From JAVSMW01 sp032027005 (GTDB lineage: Bacteria; Bacillota; Thermincolia; Thermincolales; UBA2595): a DNA stretch of 64,000 nucleotides. Each line of letters begins with the position of its first letter. Within the stretch, counting starts at the first letter, position 1. The DNA is taken from positions 153,396-217,395 of the forward strand of contig JAVSMW010000002.1 of NCBI GenBank assembly GCA_032027005.1, in the 5' to 3' direction. Of the stretch, positions 43,507 through 52,296 are shown piece after piece. A model generated the notes under the pieces. That model saw nothing but the letters and a program-made list of their open reading frames with translations. It was not told the origin of the DNA and searched no databases. The position numbers were made by a program, and so were the translations under genes.

Positions 43507-44790
43507 ATGCCGTCAGTTGTTTTAATAGGTGCCCAATGGGGTGATGAGGGCAAAGGTAAAGTTACGGATTTTCTAGCGGAAAAAGCTGACATAATTGTGC
43601 GTTACCAGGGCGGTAACAATGCCGGTCACACGGTGGTTGTCGGAGATGATGAGTTTAAGCTTCATTTAATTCCGTCCGGGATATTGTATCCCGGTAAAAC
43701 CTGTATTATTGGGAATGGAGTAGTCATTGATCCCGCGGTGCTGCTGGAAGAGCTTGAATATCTAGCCGGCAGGGGTGTTGATACCGGTAGCCTGAGAATC
43801 AGTTTACGGGCTCATATAATAATGCCATATCACAAAAAACTCGATGAGGCTATTGAAGAGAGTAAAGGGCAGGACAAAATCGGCACCACCAAAAGAGGCA
43901 TCGGTCCGGCGTATACGGATAAGGCTGCCCGCATGGGCATCAGGTTTGTGGATATCCTGGACAGGGAGGAGTTTTCGGCTCTACTGGAAAGAAACCTCAA
44001 GGAGAAGAACAACCTTTTGGCAAAAATATATGGCGTTGAAGGCTTTGATCATGATGCCATCATGAATGAATATATGGAGTATGCCGACCGTCTGCGGAAA
44101 TATGCGGCAGACACATCAATAATTATTTATGATGCCCTCAAGGCTGGCAAAAATGTCTTATTTGAGGGAGCGCAGGGAACCTTATTGGACTTGGATCACG
44201 GGACATATCCCTATGTGACTTCCTCTCACCCTATTGCCGGGGCAGCCTGCGTTGGGGCCGGTCTGGGACCCACGGAGATCACTAAGGTCTTGGGGATTAT
44301 CAAGGCTTATACGACCAGGGTAGGTGAGGGTCCGTTTCCGACTGAACTGGCTGACGAGGTTGGGGCACAGTTGCGGGACAAAGGCCATGAATTTGGTACA
44401 ACCACCGGACGTCCGCGGCGGTGTGGCTGGTTTGATGCTGTGATTGCCCGCTATGCCGTAAGAGTCAGTGGACTGACCAGTTTCGCGGTGACTAAACTGG
44501 ATGTGCTGACAGGTATGGATAAATTGAAAATATGTACCGGGTATCGCTGGGGAAATGAAGTAATTCGGGATTTTCCGGCCAGCCTGAAAGCTTTGGCAGA
44601 GTGTGAGCCGGTTTATGAAGAGATGCCGGGTTGGCAGGAGGATATATCTTCTGCTAAAAAAGTCAGTGACCTGCCCCAGGCTGCCCAAAACTACCTGAAC
44701 CGCATCAGTGAACTGGCCGGGGCACCGGTTTCGGTCATCGGGGTAGGCACCAGAAGAACCGAGACTATCATTATGGATAACCAATTTTAA
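43507..44790 (+). CDS. purA: Adenylosuccinate synthetase
   Basis: 427 residues. It joins IMP and aspartate using GTP, the first committed step to AMP. The GTP-binding loop GAQWGDEGKGK (about 8-18), NNAGHTVV, IGTTKRGIGPAY, FEGAQGTLLDLDHGTYPYVT, TTTGRPRRCGW and KLDVL are all present. It follows the FAD gene by 35 bases. Confidence 0.97.
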   Translation: MPSVVLIGAQWGDEGKGKVTDFLAEKADIIVRYQGGNNAGHTVVVGDDEFKLHLIPSGILYPGKTCIIGNGVVIDPAVLLEELEYLAGRGVDTGSLRISLRAHIIMPYHKKLDEAIEESKGQDKIGTTKRGIGPAYTDKAARMGIRFVDILDREEFSALLERNLKEKNNLLAKIYGVEGFDHDAIMNEYMEYADRLRKYAADTSIIIYDALKAGKNVLFEGAQGTLLDLDHGTYPYVTSSHPIAGAACVGAGLGPTEITKVLGIIKAYTTRVGEGPFPTELADEVGAQLRDKGHEFGTTTGRPRRCGWFDAVIARYAVRVSGLTSFAVTKLDVLTGMDKLKICTGYRWGNEVIRDFPASLKALAECEPVYEEMPGWQEDISSAKKVSDLPQAAQNYLNRISELAGAPVSVIGVGTRRTETIIMDNQF

Positions 44791-44794
44791 GCCA

Positions 44795-44823
44795 TTGACA
44801 CTGTTTAAAACCTTTGCTAATAT
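44795..44823 (+). promoter_or_regulatory. Promoter upstream of the pabB leader
   Basis: TTGACA (44795-44800), a 17-base spacer and TAATAT (44818-44823), just after purA. Confidence 0.65.
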
Positions 44824-44828
44824 GGAGT

Positions 44829-44900
44829 ATGACAAAAGTAAACTTCGTTGACAGGTTGTTCAACAACTATATTGTCGGTATGTTCTGGTCTGTTATTTAA
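44829..44900 (+). CDS. Possible 23-residue leader peptide before pabB
   Basis: MTKVNFVDRLFNNYIVGMFW, then SVI and a stop. It holds three Phe, one Tyr and one Trp, lies between a promoter (44795-44823) and an intrinsic terminator (44916-44947), and precedes a chorismate-using enzyme. That layout is like an attenuation leader. The expected transcript start lies about at the ATG, so translation would be leaderless, which weakens the case. Confidence 0.3.
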   Translation: MTKVNFVDRLFNNYIVGMFWSVI

Positions 44901-44915
44901 TTTAGCAGGCATCCC

Positions 44916-44947
44916 ACCGAGTAGGATATTTCCTATTCGGTTTTTTT
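44916..44947 (+). terminator. Terminator (possible attenuator) before pabB
   Basis: ACCGAGTAGGA pairs with TCCTATTCGGT around TATT, followed by seven T. It lies about 90 bases after a promoter and about 110 before pabB. Confidence 0.8.
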
Positions 44948-44980
44948 ATTGCATTCGAGGGGTTTAGGGAAATAAAAAAT

Positions 44981-45025
44981 ATACCACAGAGGACACGGAG
45001 ACACAGAGACATAGTGCTGTGGTAT
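44981..45025. repeat. Dispersed ACCACAG/CACAGAG hairpin repeat
   Basis: ATACCACAG and CTGTGGTAT form a nine-pair stem around GACACGGAGACACAGAGAC-type simple sequence. It is related in character to the block at 8772-9036. Confidence 0.55.
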
Positions 45026-45058
45026 AATTGCAAGAATTGATGAGGAGGTATTATTACT

Positions 45059-46624
45059 ATGTTTACTCCGAACAGAGAACAGTTTGAGCAATACTTTAAA
45101 ACGGGTAAGCAGGTTCCGGTGATGCTGGAACTGCCTGCAAATGAAGAAAGTCCGGTGACGGTTATCGAAAAGCTAAATCTGGTCGGTCAGCGCATATGTC
45201 TGCTGGAGAGCGGCGCAGGGACCGAAAATGCGAACCGTTATTCCTTTTTAGGCTTTGATCCCTATTGTATAGTTAAAAGCAGCGGCAAATCCACTGAAGT
45301 AATGAGAGGTGCAACAAGGGAGGTCTTGCAGGGAGACCCCTATAAGCACCTGCAAAACATAACTGAAGGTTACCAGGGCGTAAGGCCTGCCGGGCTGCCC
45401 AAGTTTTGGGGCGGAGCCATGGGTTATTTTAGTTATGACATGGGCCGCCATTTTGAGAAGCTGCCGGAGCTTACTGAAGACGATTTAGAGGTTCCTGAGT
45501 CGTATTTCATGTTTTTTAACAAAGTTATATGTTTTGACCATCTGGCTAAAACTTTTAAAATAATTGTCACTGCCGAACCCGAAAGTTTTGCTAACCCGGG
45601 AGAGGCCTACAGGGAAACCTGCAGTGAGGTCTTAAAAATCAAGGGTAGATTAGAACAGGGACAGGCCGGTCGGGATATTACTCTAAATGGTTTTGACAGG
45701 GCAGTCCAACATAAGTTTGAACCGGAATGTAATGTGACAAAAGAGAGATTTGAAGAGATGGTCACCAAGTGTAAAGAATATATCAGGGCGGGGGATATTT
45801 TTCAGGCAAATCTCTCTTTACGGCTTGGCAAGTCCACTGAAGTGCCGCCTTTTTTCCTTTACAAGGTGTTGCGCCAGATTAACCCTTCACCTTATATGAG
45901 TTTTATTGACTTCGGAGATATGCACATTGTCAGCTCTTCTCCGGAACTGCTGGTTAAGCTGACCGATGACTTGGCTGAGACCCGGCCAATAGCCGGGACC
46001 AGACGGCGGGGTACAGACCGGGAGGAAGATCTGGCTTTGGCCAGGGAACTCATTACCAATGAAAAAGAGCGGGCTGAACACATTATGTTGGTTGACTTGG
46101 AGCGCAATGATCTGGGGAGGGTCTGCCATTTTGGCACTGTAGAGGTTAATGAACTCATGGTAATTGAGGAATATTCTCATGTTATGCATATTGTCTCCAA
46201 TGTCAGGGGACAGCTGGCAGAGGGAAAAAACAGGTTTGATTTGTTCCGGGCCTGTTTTCCGGGGGGGACTATTACGGGGGCACCTAAGATCCGGTCCATG
46301 GAGATTATTGAAGAACTGGAGCCCACCCGGAGAGGTCCTTATACAGGTTCTATCGGATTCTTTGGCTATGCCGGTGAAATGGAAATGAATATTGTTATCC
46401 GGACCCTTCTGGTGAAAAACGGTAAAGCTTACGTACAGGCCGGTGCCGGGATAGTTGCTGATTCTGAGCCGGAAAAAGAGTATTATGAGTCTTTGAAAAA
46501 GGCGGAAGCACTGCTGCGGGCTTTAGAGGTCGCGGAAGAAATTGTTCAGACAAGAGGCTCGGGCAGCGCAGAGGCGGAACAAAAAGGCGAATTGGAGATT
46601 GGGGAGGATGCGGCTATTGCCTGA
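45059..46624 (+). CDS. pabB: Aminodeoxychorismate synthase component I (anthranilate synthase I family)
   Basis: 521 residues. The N-terminal domain (1-200) is followed by the chorismate-binding domain, with PSPYMSFIDFG, SSSPELLVKL, RPIAGTRRRGTDREED, HIMLVDLERNDLGRVC, and the C-terminal GCITGAPK-like GGTITGAPKIRSMEII and YTGSIGFFGYAG. TrpE is a possible alternative, but the adjacent aminodeoxychorismate lyase argues for p-aminobenzoate (folate) synthesis. No glutaminase gene (pabA/trpG) is next to it. It overlaps pabC by 17 bases. Confidence 0.87.
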   Translation: MFTPNREQFEQYFKTGKQVPVMLELPANEESPVTVIEKLNLVGQRICLLESGAGTENANRYSFLGFDPYCIVKSSGKSTEVMRGATREVLQGDPYKHLQNITEGYQGVRPAGLPKFWGGAMGYFSYDMGRHFEKLPELTEDDLEVPESYFMFFNKVICFDHLAKTFKIIVTAEPESFANPGEAYRETCSEVLKIKGRLEQGQAGRDITLNGFDRAVQHKFEPECNVTKERFEEMVTKCKEYIRAGDIFQANLSLRLGKSTEVPPFFLYKVLRQINPSPYMSFIDFGDMHIVSSSPELLVKLTDDLAETRPIAGTRRRGTDREEDLALARELITNEKERAEHIMLVDLERNDLGRVCHFGTVEVNELMVIEEYSHVMHIVSNVRGQLAEGKNRFDLFRACFPGGTITGAPKIRSMEIIEELEPTRRGPYTGSIGFFGYAGEMEMNIVIRTLLVKNGKAYVQAGAGIVADSEPEKEYYESLKKAEALLRALEVAEEIVQTRGSGSAEAEQKGELEIGEDAAIA

Positions 46625-47471
46625 TTTTGTTTATTTAAACGGAGAATTTGTCCCTGCTGCTGAAGCCAGAATATCTGTTTTTGATCATGGCTTCCTGTAT
46701 GGAGACGGTCTTTTTGAAACAATGCGGTCCTACCAGGGCGAGATTTTTTTGCTGGATGAACATCTGAACCGGCTTTATACTTCAGCCGGACTGCTGGAAT
46801 TAGTTCTCCCCTGGTCTAAGACAGAGCTGAAAAGCGTTTTTGTCCGGCTAATAGAGCTTAACGGGCCTGATTTATATATTCGCCTGACCGTCTCCAGGGG
46901 TGCCGGTCCGGTCGGGATAGACCCGCGGCTTTGTGCTGCCCCAACAATTGTTATTACTTCAAAAGTTCCGGCTGCTGATGAGCAGGTCTATCATAGGGGT
47001 GCCAGTGCCATTTTTGTCAAAACCATGCGCAATCTACAGGGGGCGACCCTCCCTGAGGTTAAGTCCCTTAATTTTCTGAACAATATTCTGGCCAAGCAGG
47101 AGGTCATCAAAGCGGGAGCCCATGAAGGTATCATGTTAAATTACCTGGGCCAAGTAACTGAAGGCGCAGTCAGCAACATTTTTTGTGTCAATAACAAAAC
47201 AGTCCTCACGCCATCACTGGAGGCTGGTTTGCTGGCCGGGGTAACCCGCGGCTGTGTTTTAAAAATTGCTGAAAGGCTGGATATCAGCTGCCGGGAGTCC
47301 ATCCTTTATGAACAGGACGTCACAGAAGCTGAGGAAGTTTTTTACACTAATTCGGGTTCGGGGATAGTGCCTGTTACTAAACTGGATAACAAGCCGGTCG
47401 GCTCAGGTTCTCCCGGACCAATTACTCAAAAGCTGATGGATAGTTATAACCGGCTAACAGTTGGCCGGTAG
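46608..47471 (+). CDS. pabC: Aminodeoxychorismate lyase (class IV aminotransferase fold)
   Basis: 287 residues, a PLP enzyme that makes p-aminobenzoate from aminodeoxychorismate. VFDHGFLYGDGLFETMRSY (about 25-43), the Lys in LPEVKSLNFLNNILAKQEVIKAG split around residue 150, NYLGQVTEGAVSNIF, and TPSLEAGLLAGVTR are typical of class IV. D-amino-acid or branched-chain aminotransferases share this fold, but coupling to pabB supports PabC. ATG 46608 lies inside the pabB end. Confidence 0.87.
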   Translation: MRLLPDFVYLNGEFVPAAEARISVFDHGFLYGDGLFETMRSYQGEIFLLDEHLNRLYTSAGLLELVLPWSKTELKSVFVRLIELNGPDLYIRLTVSRGAGPVGIDPRLCAAPTIVITSKVPAADEQVYHRGASAIFVKTMRNLQGATLPEVKSLNFLNNILAKQEVIKAGAHEGIMLNYLGQVTEGAVSNIFCVNNKTVLTPSLEAGLLAGVTRGCVLKIAERLDISCRESILYEQDVTEAEEVFYTNSGSGIVPVTKLDNKPVGSGSPGPITQKLMDSYNRLTVGR

Positions 47472-47505
47472 GTGAAATCCTCCTTTGATGCAAATAAAAA
47501 ACAGG

Positions 47506-47534
47506 TTGACAACCTAATGTCTTTGTAGTAACAT
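47506..47534 (+). promoter_or_regulatory. Promoter for tRNA-Lys
   Basis: TTGACA (47506-47511), a 17-base spacer and TAACAT (47529-47534), 24 bases before the tRNA. Confidence 0.65.
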
Positions 47535-47557
47535 AAGTATCTGTGAGAAACATTTTC

Positions 47558-47633
47558 GAGCCATTAGCTCAGTCGGTAGAGCACCTGACTTTTAATCAGG
47601 GTGTCCCGCGTTCGAGTCGCGGATGGCTCACCA
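47558..47633 (+). tRNA. tRNA-Lys (UUU)
   Basis: A 76-base cloverleaf with encoded CCA: acceptor GAGCCAT/ATGGCTC, D-loop TAGCTCAGTCGGTAGAGC, anticodon loop CTTTTAA in a CCTGA/TCAGG stem, and T-loop GTTCGAGTC. Anticodon TTT. A terminator follows at 47647-47677. Confidence 0.97.
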
Positions 47634-47646
47634 TTTTATCATTTAT

Positions 47647-47677
47647 CGCCCTTATTCATTAGAATGAGGGCGTTTTT
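47647..47677 (+). terminator. Terminator after tRNA-Lys
   Basis: CGCCCTTATTC and GAATGAGGGCG form the stem, followed by TTTTT. Confidence 0.8.
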
Positions 47678-47793
47678 ACATTTTGAACACAGAACATAAT
47701 GAACATAGAACCTTGATTTTTCGATTAACTATGGTATAAAGTATGATTATACAACAGCTGAGAAAAAACTTAATTAAAAGTGGGTGTTAGAAA

Positions 47794-49614
47794 ATGAGCG
47801 GAGACCTGGAACAAAATATTGTCAAAATAAAGGTAAAAGGCGGCGGTGAGATTGTTGCTTTCACCCATCAGACCCTGCACAGTGCTTTAGCTGCTGCAGG
47901 AATCATTCTGGAATCTGTTTGCGGAGGGGCTGGAACTTGTGGTAAGTGTAAAGTTAGAATCATCAGCGGCCGGGTTGCAGACCTGAATGGAAAACCAACT
48001 GCGCCGGAGGAAGATGGTCAATATTTGGCCTGCCAGGTTTATCCCCTGGAAGACTTGGTTTTAGACACTATAAAGACTCATGGAGTCAGTGCCAAAGGGG
48101 AAATCGGCGGCATGGCCATGAAGAAATCTGAGATCAACCCACCGGTTAAAAAGATATGTTTTAAACCAGAATATCCGGATTTGTTAAATAACTATTCCTT
48201 AGAGGAAATGATTAAAAAATCCGGCCTGGCTTTTCCACCAAGTATCAGTGCCCTAAAAGACTTAGCAGTGGTGAGTCTGCCAAATCCTGGGGAATTAACG
48301 GCCACCGTTATTTTTGACGAAATAACATGTATTGAGAATGGCAATACCAGTGCCAGGCTTTTTGGTGTTGCTTTTGATATTGGCAGTACCACAGTTGCCG
48401 GGATGCTGCTGGATATCAATAAAGGAAAAGTCATTGCGGCAGCGGCTGAGACAAACCCGCAGACCGCTTTTGGGGCTGATGTTGTCTCCAGGATTAAAGC
48501 TGCCAGCACCGGGGAGGGGCTCGAAAAGCTATCCTCCCTGATCAGGGAATGTCTGAATACCCTGATTTCAGATCTATGTGGACAAGCAGGGATTACAGCT
48601 GCTGATATTTATCTGGTGACAATAGCCGGTAATTCCACAATGGAGCATCTGTTGATGGGAATATCACCGTCTTATCTTTGCCAGAGTCCTTATGCGCCGG
48701 TATTTAACTATATTCCTCCCTTATCTCCGGAAAATCTGAAGCTTAACATCAACCCCGGTGCCAAGGTTGTGCTGCTTCCGAATATTGCCAGTTTTGTAGG
48801 GGCAGATACTGTAGCGGCAATTACGGCAGAGGACCAGGACCTTACTGATAAAATGACCCTTCTGTTAGACCTTGGAACTAATGGGGAACTGGCTATTGGC
48901 AATCAAGATAAAATAGTTGTATGCTCTACTGCCGCCGGCCCGGCTTTTGAGGGGGCTGAATTGGCCTGTGGGATGAGGGCCGGTGAAGGTGCCATCGATA
49001 ATGTTATTATCACAGATGATGTGCATGTAACAACGGTAAAAAATGCAAAACCCAGGGGAATCTGCGGTTCTGGAGTGATAAAGGCTATTGCGGAACTAAT
49101 AAAGGCCGGGGTGATCGACAGTTCAGGCAGGTTTCTTAAAAGCAGCAAAGTGGCAGAACTTCCACCCCTGCTCAGGGAACGGATTCAGGAAAAAGACGGA
49201 CAGAAGGTCTTCATTTTGACCTTTGCCGGGGAAAGTGCAACAGGCGGTGATGTTTTTGTAAGTCAGGGGGACATTAGACAAATACAGCTAGTCAAGTCAT
49301 CAATACGCACGGGTGCTGAAATACTAATGGAAAATATCGGGGTGGCTGTGCATGAGGTCCAGCAGGTGTTAATAGCCGGGGCTTTCGGAAATTATATTGA
49401 TCTGGATAGTGCTTTGGCCATTGGTTTAATACCTCAGACCGAGCTCTCAGTGGTCCACCCTGTCGGTAATGCGGCAGGTGCCGGTGCGGTTAAAGCCCTA
49501 CTGTCAAAGAGGCATCTGGACAGATGTTATGCGGTTGCAAAGAAGGCCGGTTTTATTGAGTTAGCTAATCACCCGAAGTTTCGGGACAAGTTTATGAAAA
49601 ATCTGTCGTTTTGA
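47794..49614 (+). CDS. ASKHA-domain corrinoid reductive activator (RACo/RamA-like)
   Basis: 606 residues. The N-terminal [2Fe-2S] ferredoxin domain has Cys 43, 49, 52 and 80 in the C-x5-C-x2-C-xn-C pattern. After a linker, a DUF4445-type ASKHA ATPase module follows (FGVAFDIGSTTVAGMLLDI, LLLDLGTNGELAIG, AGAFGNYIDLDSALAIGL). Such proteins use ATP to reduce Co(II) in corrinoid proteins back to active Co(I). The corrinoid protein gene lies 93 bases downstream. No methyltransferase gene is beside them. Confidence 0.88.
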   Translation: MSGDLEQNIVKIKVKGGGEIVAFTHQTLHSALAAAGIILESVCGGAGTCGKCKVRIISGRVADLNGKPTAPEEDGQYLACQVYPLEDLVLDTIKTHGVSAKGEIGGMAMKKSEINPPVKKICFKPEYPDLLNNYSLEEMIKKSGLAFPPSISALKDLAVVSLPNPGELTATVIFDEITCIENGNTSARLFGVAFDIGSTTVAGMLLDINKGKVIAAAAETNPQTAFGADVVSRIKAASTGEGLEKLSSLIRECLNTLISDLCGQAGITAADIYLVTIAGNSTMEHLLMGISPSYLCQSPYAPVFNYIPPLSPENLKLNINPGAKVVLLPNIASFVGADTVAAITAEDQDLTDKMTLLLDLGTNGELAIGNQDKIVVCSTAAGPAFEGAELACGMRAGEGAIDNVIITDDVHVTTVKNAKPRGICGSGVIKAIAELIKAGVIDSSGRFLKSSKVAELPPLLRERIQEKDGQKVFILTFAGESATGGDVFVSQGDIRQIQLVKSSIRTGAEILMENIGVAVHEVQQVLIAGAFGNYIDLDSALAIGLIPQTELSVVHPVGNAAGAGAVKALLSKRHLDRCYAVAKKAGFIELANHPKFRDKFMKNLSF

Positions 49615-49707
49615 TTAAAACGTGATATAGATTATATTTTTTAAGTTAGCTACAGTGTAAAATTATAATTAAAATTTAATTTACTCATTTAAAGAGGAGG
49701 TTAAAAA

Positions 49708-50334
49708 ATGTCAACTCTGGAGGCTATCATAGAAGCAGTTATCATTGGTGATGCCTATATCGCAAAAGAGTTGTCCGAAAAGGCTGTGGCTGAAGGTATA
49801 GACGCGGAATCTATAATCAATGAGGGTCTTCTGGCTGGGATGATTATTGTTGGTGACAAATTTAAAAATAATGAATTTTGTGTGCCTGATGTACTGGTAT
49901 CTGCGAAGGCTATGACCGCCGGGATGAATGTGGTAAAACCTCTGTTAGTCAGTAAAGGTATCAAGGAAAAAGGTACCGTAATAATCGGGACTGTAGAAGG
50001 GGACCTGCATGATGTGGGCAAAAGCCTGGTCATCATGATGCTGGAAGGTTCAGGATTTAAAGTGATTGATCTGGGTTTTGATGTTTCTGCCGAAGAATTT
50101 GCGGCAGCCGCAAAAGAGCATCAACCACAACTTGTTGCCCTTTCAGCTTTGACGACAACAACAATGCTTGAAATGAAAAGGATAATGAAACATTTAAAGC
50201 CTCTTGGTGTAAAAGTTTTAATCGGCGGAGCGCCAATTACACCTGAGTTTGCCGGTAAAATCGGTGCCGATGGATTTGCTGCTGATGCCATCGGGGCCAT
50301 GGATGTAGCCAATGACCTGTTAGCATCCTATTAG
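49708..50334 (+). CDS. Corrinoid (B12-binding) protein of a methyltransferase system
   Basis: 208 residues. A helical cap domain (about 1-85) precedes the cobalamin Rossmann domain with GDLHDVGKSL, where His101 is the lower axial ligand, then GFKVIDLGFDVSAEEF, SALTTTTM and GGAPITPEFAGKIGADGF. This is the MtbC/MtmC-like layout of methyl carriers. It probably receives methyl groups from a methyltransferase encoded elsewhere and passes them to folate. GAGGAGG precedes the ATG. Confidence 0.92.
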   Translation: MSTLEAIIEAVIIGDAYIAKELSEKAVAEGIDAESIINEGLLAGMIIVGDKFKNNEFCVPDVLVSAKAMTAGMNVVKPLLVSKGIKEKGTVIIGTVEGDLHDVGKSLVIMMLEGSGFKVIDLGFDVSAEEFAAAAKEHQPQLVALSALTTTTMLEMKRIMKHLKPLGVKVLIGGAPITPEFAGKIGADGFAADAIGAMDVANDLLASY

Positions 50335-50410
50335 TTTCCCTCCAAGGGTAATACTGGCACCGGTGGCAAAAGTATCTTTGAAAAAATATAGAAAATTTTT
50401 GTTTTCGGTG

Positions 50411-50439
50411 TTGCTTTTGTTGGGACAAGGTGCTATAAT
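50411..50439 (+). promoter_or_regulatory. Promoter for tRNA-Glu
   Basis: TTGCTT (50411-50416), a 17-base spacer and TATAAT (50434-50439), 25 bases before the tRNA. Confidence 0.7.
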
Positions 50440-50464
50440 TTAAAAACGTGAGCTAAGTAAATCC

Positions 50465-50540
50465 GGCCCCTTGGTCAAGCGGTTTAAGACACCGCCCTTT
50501 CACGGCGGTAACACGGGTTCGAATCCCGTAGGGGTCACCA
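50465..50540 (+). tRNA. tRNA-Glu (UUC)
   Basis: 76 bases with encoded CCA. Acceptor GGCCCCT pairs with AGGGGTC (one G-T pair), anticodon loop CTTTCAC in a CCGCC/GGCGG stem, T-arm CGGGTTCGAATCCCG. Anticodon TTC. A terminator follows. Confidence 0.97.
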
Positions 50541-50554
50541 TTTAAGAAATGATG

Positions 50555-50583
50555 AGGAAGCATATAATGTGCTTCCTTTTTTG
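50555..50583 (+). terminator. Terminator after tRNA-Glu
   Basis: AGGAAGCA and TGCTTCCT pair around a short loop, followed by TTTTTT. Confidence 0.8.
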
Positions 50584-50639
50584 TCGTGTAGAGCTGTAGC
50601 GTCATAAAAATTTTGAAGCGGATAATCGTCATAATTATA

Positions 50640-50669
50640 TTGACTTATGTTGAAACTATTTTTTATAAT
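50640..50669 (+). promoter_or_regulatory. Promoter for modABC
   Basis: TTGACT (50640-50645), an 18-base spacer and TATAAT (50664-50669). Confidence 0.65.
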
Positions 50670-50681
50670 ATACATACATCT

Positions 50682-50709
50682 TGTTGGTTTATGTTGGTTG
50701 ATGTTGCAT
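50682..50709 (+). promoter_or_regulatory. Three 10-bp-phased repeats, possible mod operator
   Basis: TGTTGGTTTA, TGTTGGTTGA and TGTTGCATGT start at 50682, 50692 and 50702, exactly one helical turn apart, between the modA -10 box and its ribosome site. A regulator bound here would block the promoter. The helix-turn-helix regulator encoded after modC is a natural candidate; binding is inference. Confidence 0.45.
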
Positions 50710-50747
50710 GTGGTTGGTGAAGGTTAAAAATTGAGTTGGAGGATTTA

Positions 50748-51566
50748 ATGATGAAAAGATATTTCAAAACTACTATATTTACGGTAATTGCTCTATTAAT
50801 GGTTTTAATGACAGGATGCACAATGGCGGAAAACAACAAAACAGGTCAGCAGCCTGAAACAGAAAAATCCGTTACCCTAACAATTTCCGTTGCTGCAAGT
50901 TTAAAAGATGCTATGGAAGAAGTTCAGAAGCGTTACTTAGATGCAAAACCGAATGTTTCTATTAAATATAACTTCGGTTCTTCCGGTTCACTGCAGCAGC
51001 AGATCGAACAAGGTGCCCCTGTTGATGTATTTGTTTCAGCAGCCACGAAGCAAATGAAAGCTTTGCAAGAGAAATCACTAATTATCAATGAGACTAAGAA
51101 AGATCTGCTGAAGAACTCGGTGGTTTTAATAGTTCCGAAAGATTCTGTAAATGTGAGCGATTTTCAGTCTTTGACTTCCGATAGTGTTAAAAAAATAGGT
51201 TTAGGTGAACCTGCCAGTGTACCTGCAGGGCAATATGGAAAAGATGTTCTGACTTCTGTAAAGGTTTGGGATAATGTACAATCTAAATTGGTTCTGGCGA
51301 AAGATGTTCATCAGGTCTTGAGTTGGGTAGAATCTGGTGACGCTGATGCCGGCATTGTGTACATGACAGATGCTAAAATATCAGATAAAATTAAAATTGC
51401 TGTAGTTGCTCCGGAGGGTTCCCATTCGCCGGTAGTATACCCTGTGGCTGTGCTTAAAGACAGCAAACAAGCCGAGGCTTCCAAAGAATTTGTCGATTTC
51501 TTATTTGGTGAGATAGCCTCGCAAGTTTTTGAAAAATACGGGTTTACTAGTCTTGCAAACCAATAG
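50748..51566 (+). CDS. modA: Molybdate ABC transporter substrate-binding protein
   Basis: 272 residues, a lipoprotein: signal sequence with VLMTGC lipobox (Cys about 24), then the periplasmic-binding fold with ISVAASLKDAMEEVQKRY, NFGSSGSLQQQIEQGAPVDVF, and GLGEPASVPAGQYGKDVL, which carry the oxyanion-contacting Ser/Ala/Pro residues. It captures molybdate (or tungstate) outside the membrane. ATG 50748 follows GGAGG; the in-frame ATG at 50736 is upstream of that site. First of modABC. Confidence 0.93.
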   Translation: MMKRYFKTTIFTVIALLMVLMTGCTMAENNKTGQQPETEKSVTLTISVAASLKDAMEEVQKRYLDAKPNVSIKYNFGSSGSLQQQIEQGAPVDVFVSAATKQMKALQEKSLIINETKKDLLKNSVVLIVPKDSVNVSDFQSLTSDSVKKIGLGEPASVPAGQYGKDVLTSVKVWDNVQSKLVLAKDVHQVLSWVESGDADAGIVYMTDAKISDKIKIAVVAPEGSHSPVVYPVAVLKDSKQAEASKEFVDFLFGEIASQVFEKYGFTSLANQ

Positions 51567-51591
51567 TGATATAACATAGAAAGGAAAATTT

Positions 51592-52296
51592 ATGGAAGCA
51601 GCTGTTTCTCCTTTATGGGTATCTCTCAAAACTGCGTTTACGGCAACAATTATAACCTTTTTCTTAGGCATTGCTGCGGCACGCTGGATGGTGTCGTTTA
51701 AAGGCAAAGGAAAAGGGCTAATTGATGGTCTGATACTCATGCCTATGGTTTTACCGCCAACTGTGGTTGGATTTATTTTACTCTTGATTTTTGGCAAAAA
51801 CGGAATACTTGGACAAACATTGCTGCATATCGGGGTGAGTGTTGTTTTTTCATGGTTTGCTGCGGTCATCACAGCAACAGTAGTTGCCTTTCCTTTGATG
51901 TACAAGACTGCCCGCGGCGCTTTTGAGCAAATCGACCCCGACATCCTGGATGCGGCCCGTACTTTAGGCGTTTCTGAGTGGAAGATTTTCACTCGGATAA
52001 TGCTTCCCCTATCAATGCCAGGGATTCTGGCAGGAATTGTGCTTTCTTTTGCCCGGGCCCTTGGCGAGTTTGGCGCAACATTGATGTTAGCAGGGAATAT
52101 ACCGGGACAAACCCAAACAATTCCGCTAGCCATTTTCTTTGCCGTTGAAAGCGGGGAAATGGATAAAGCTATAATCTGGTCCGGTATCATTATTGCCATA
52201 TCATTGAGCGTTGTGCTTGCCTTAAACTATTGGTCAAAGTACCAGTACGTCTTCAACGAAAGGTCTCGGAGGACAAAAAATGGAACTATTAGTTGA
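51592..52296 (+). CDS. modB: Molybdate ABC transporter permease
   Basis: 234 residues with about five to six membrane helices. The permease EAA-type loop DPDILDAARTLGVSEWKIFTR-like segment (about 120-140) contacts ModC, and ALGEFGATLMLAGNIPG is the ModB signature. It overlaps modC by 17 bases and follows modA by 25. Confidence 0.93.
   Translation: MEAAVSPLWVSLKTAFTATIITFFLGIAAARWMVSFKGKGKGLIDGLILMPMVLPPTVVGFILLLIFGKNGILGQTLLHIGVSVVFSWFAAVITATVVAFPLMYKTARGAFEQIDPDILDAARTLGVSEWKIFTRIMLPLSMPGILAGIVLSFARALGEFGATLMLAGNIPGQTQTIPLAIFFAVESGEMDKAIIWSGIIIAISLSVVLALNYWSKYQYVFNERSRRTKNGTIS

Noticed and set aside
44182..44835. A 217-residue minus-strand frame opposite purA
   Set aside because: Entirely antisense to a strongly conserved purA; a reading-frame shadow.
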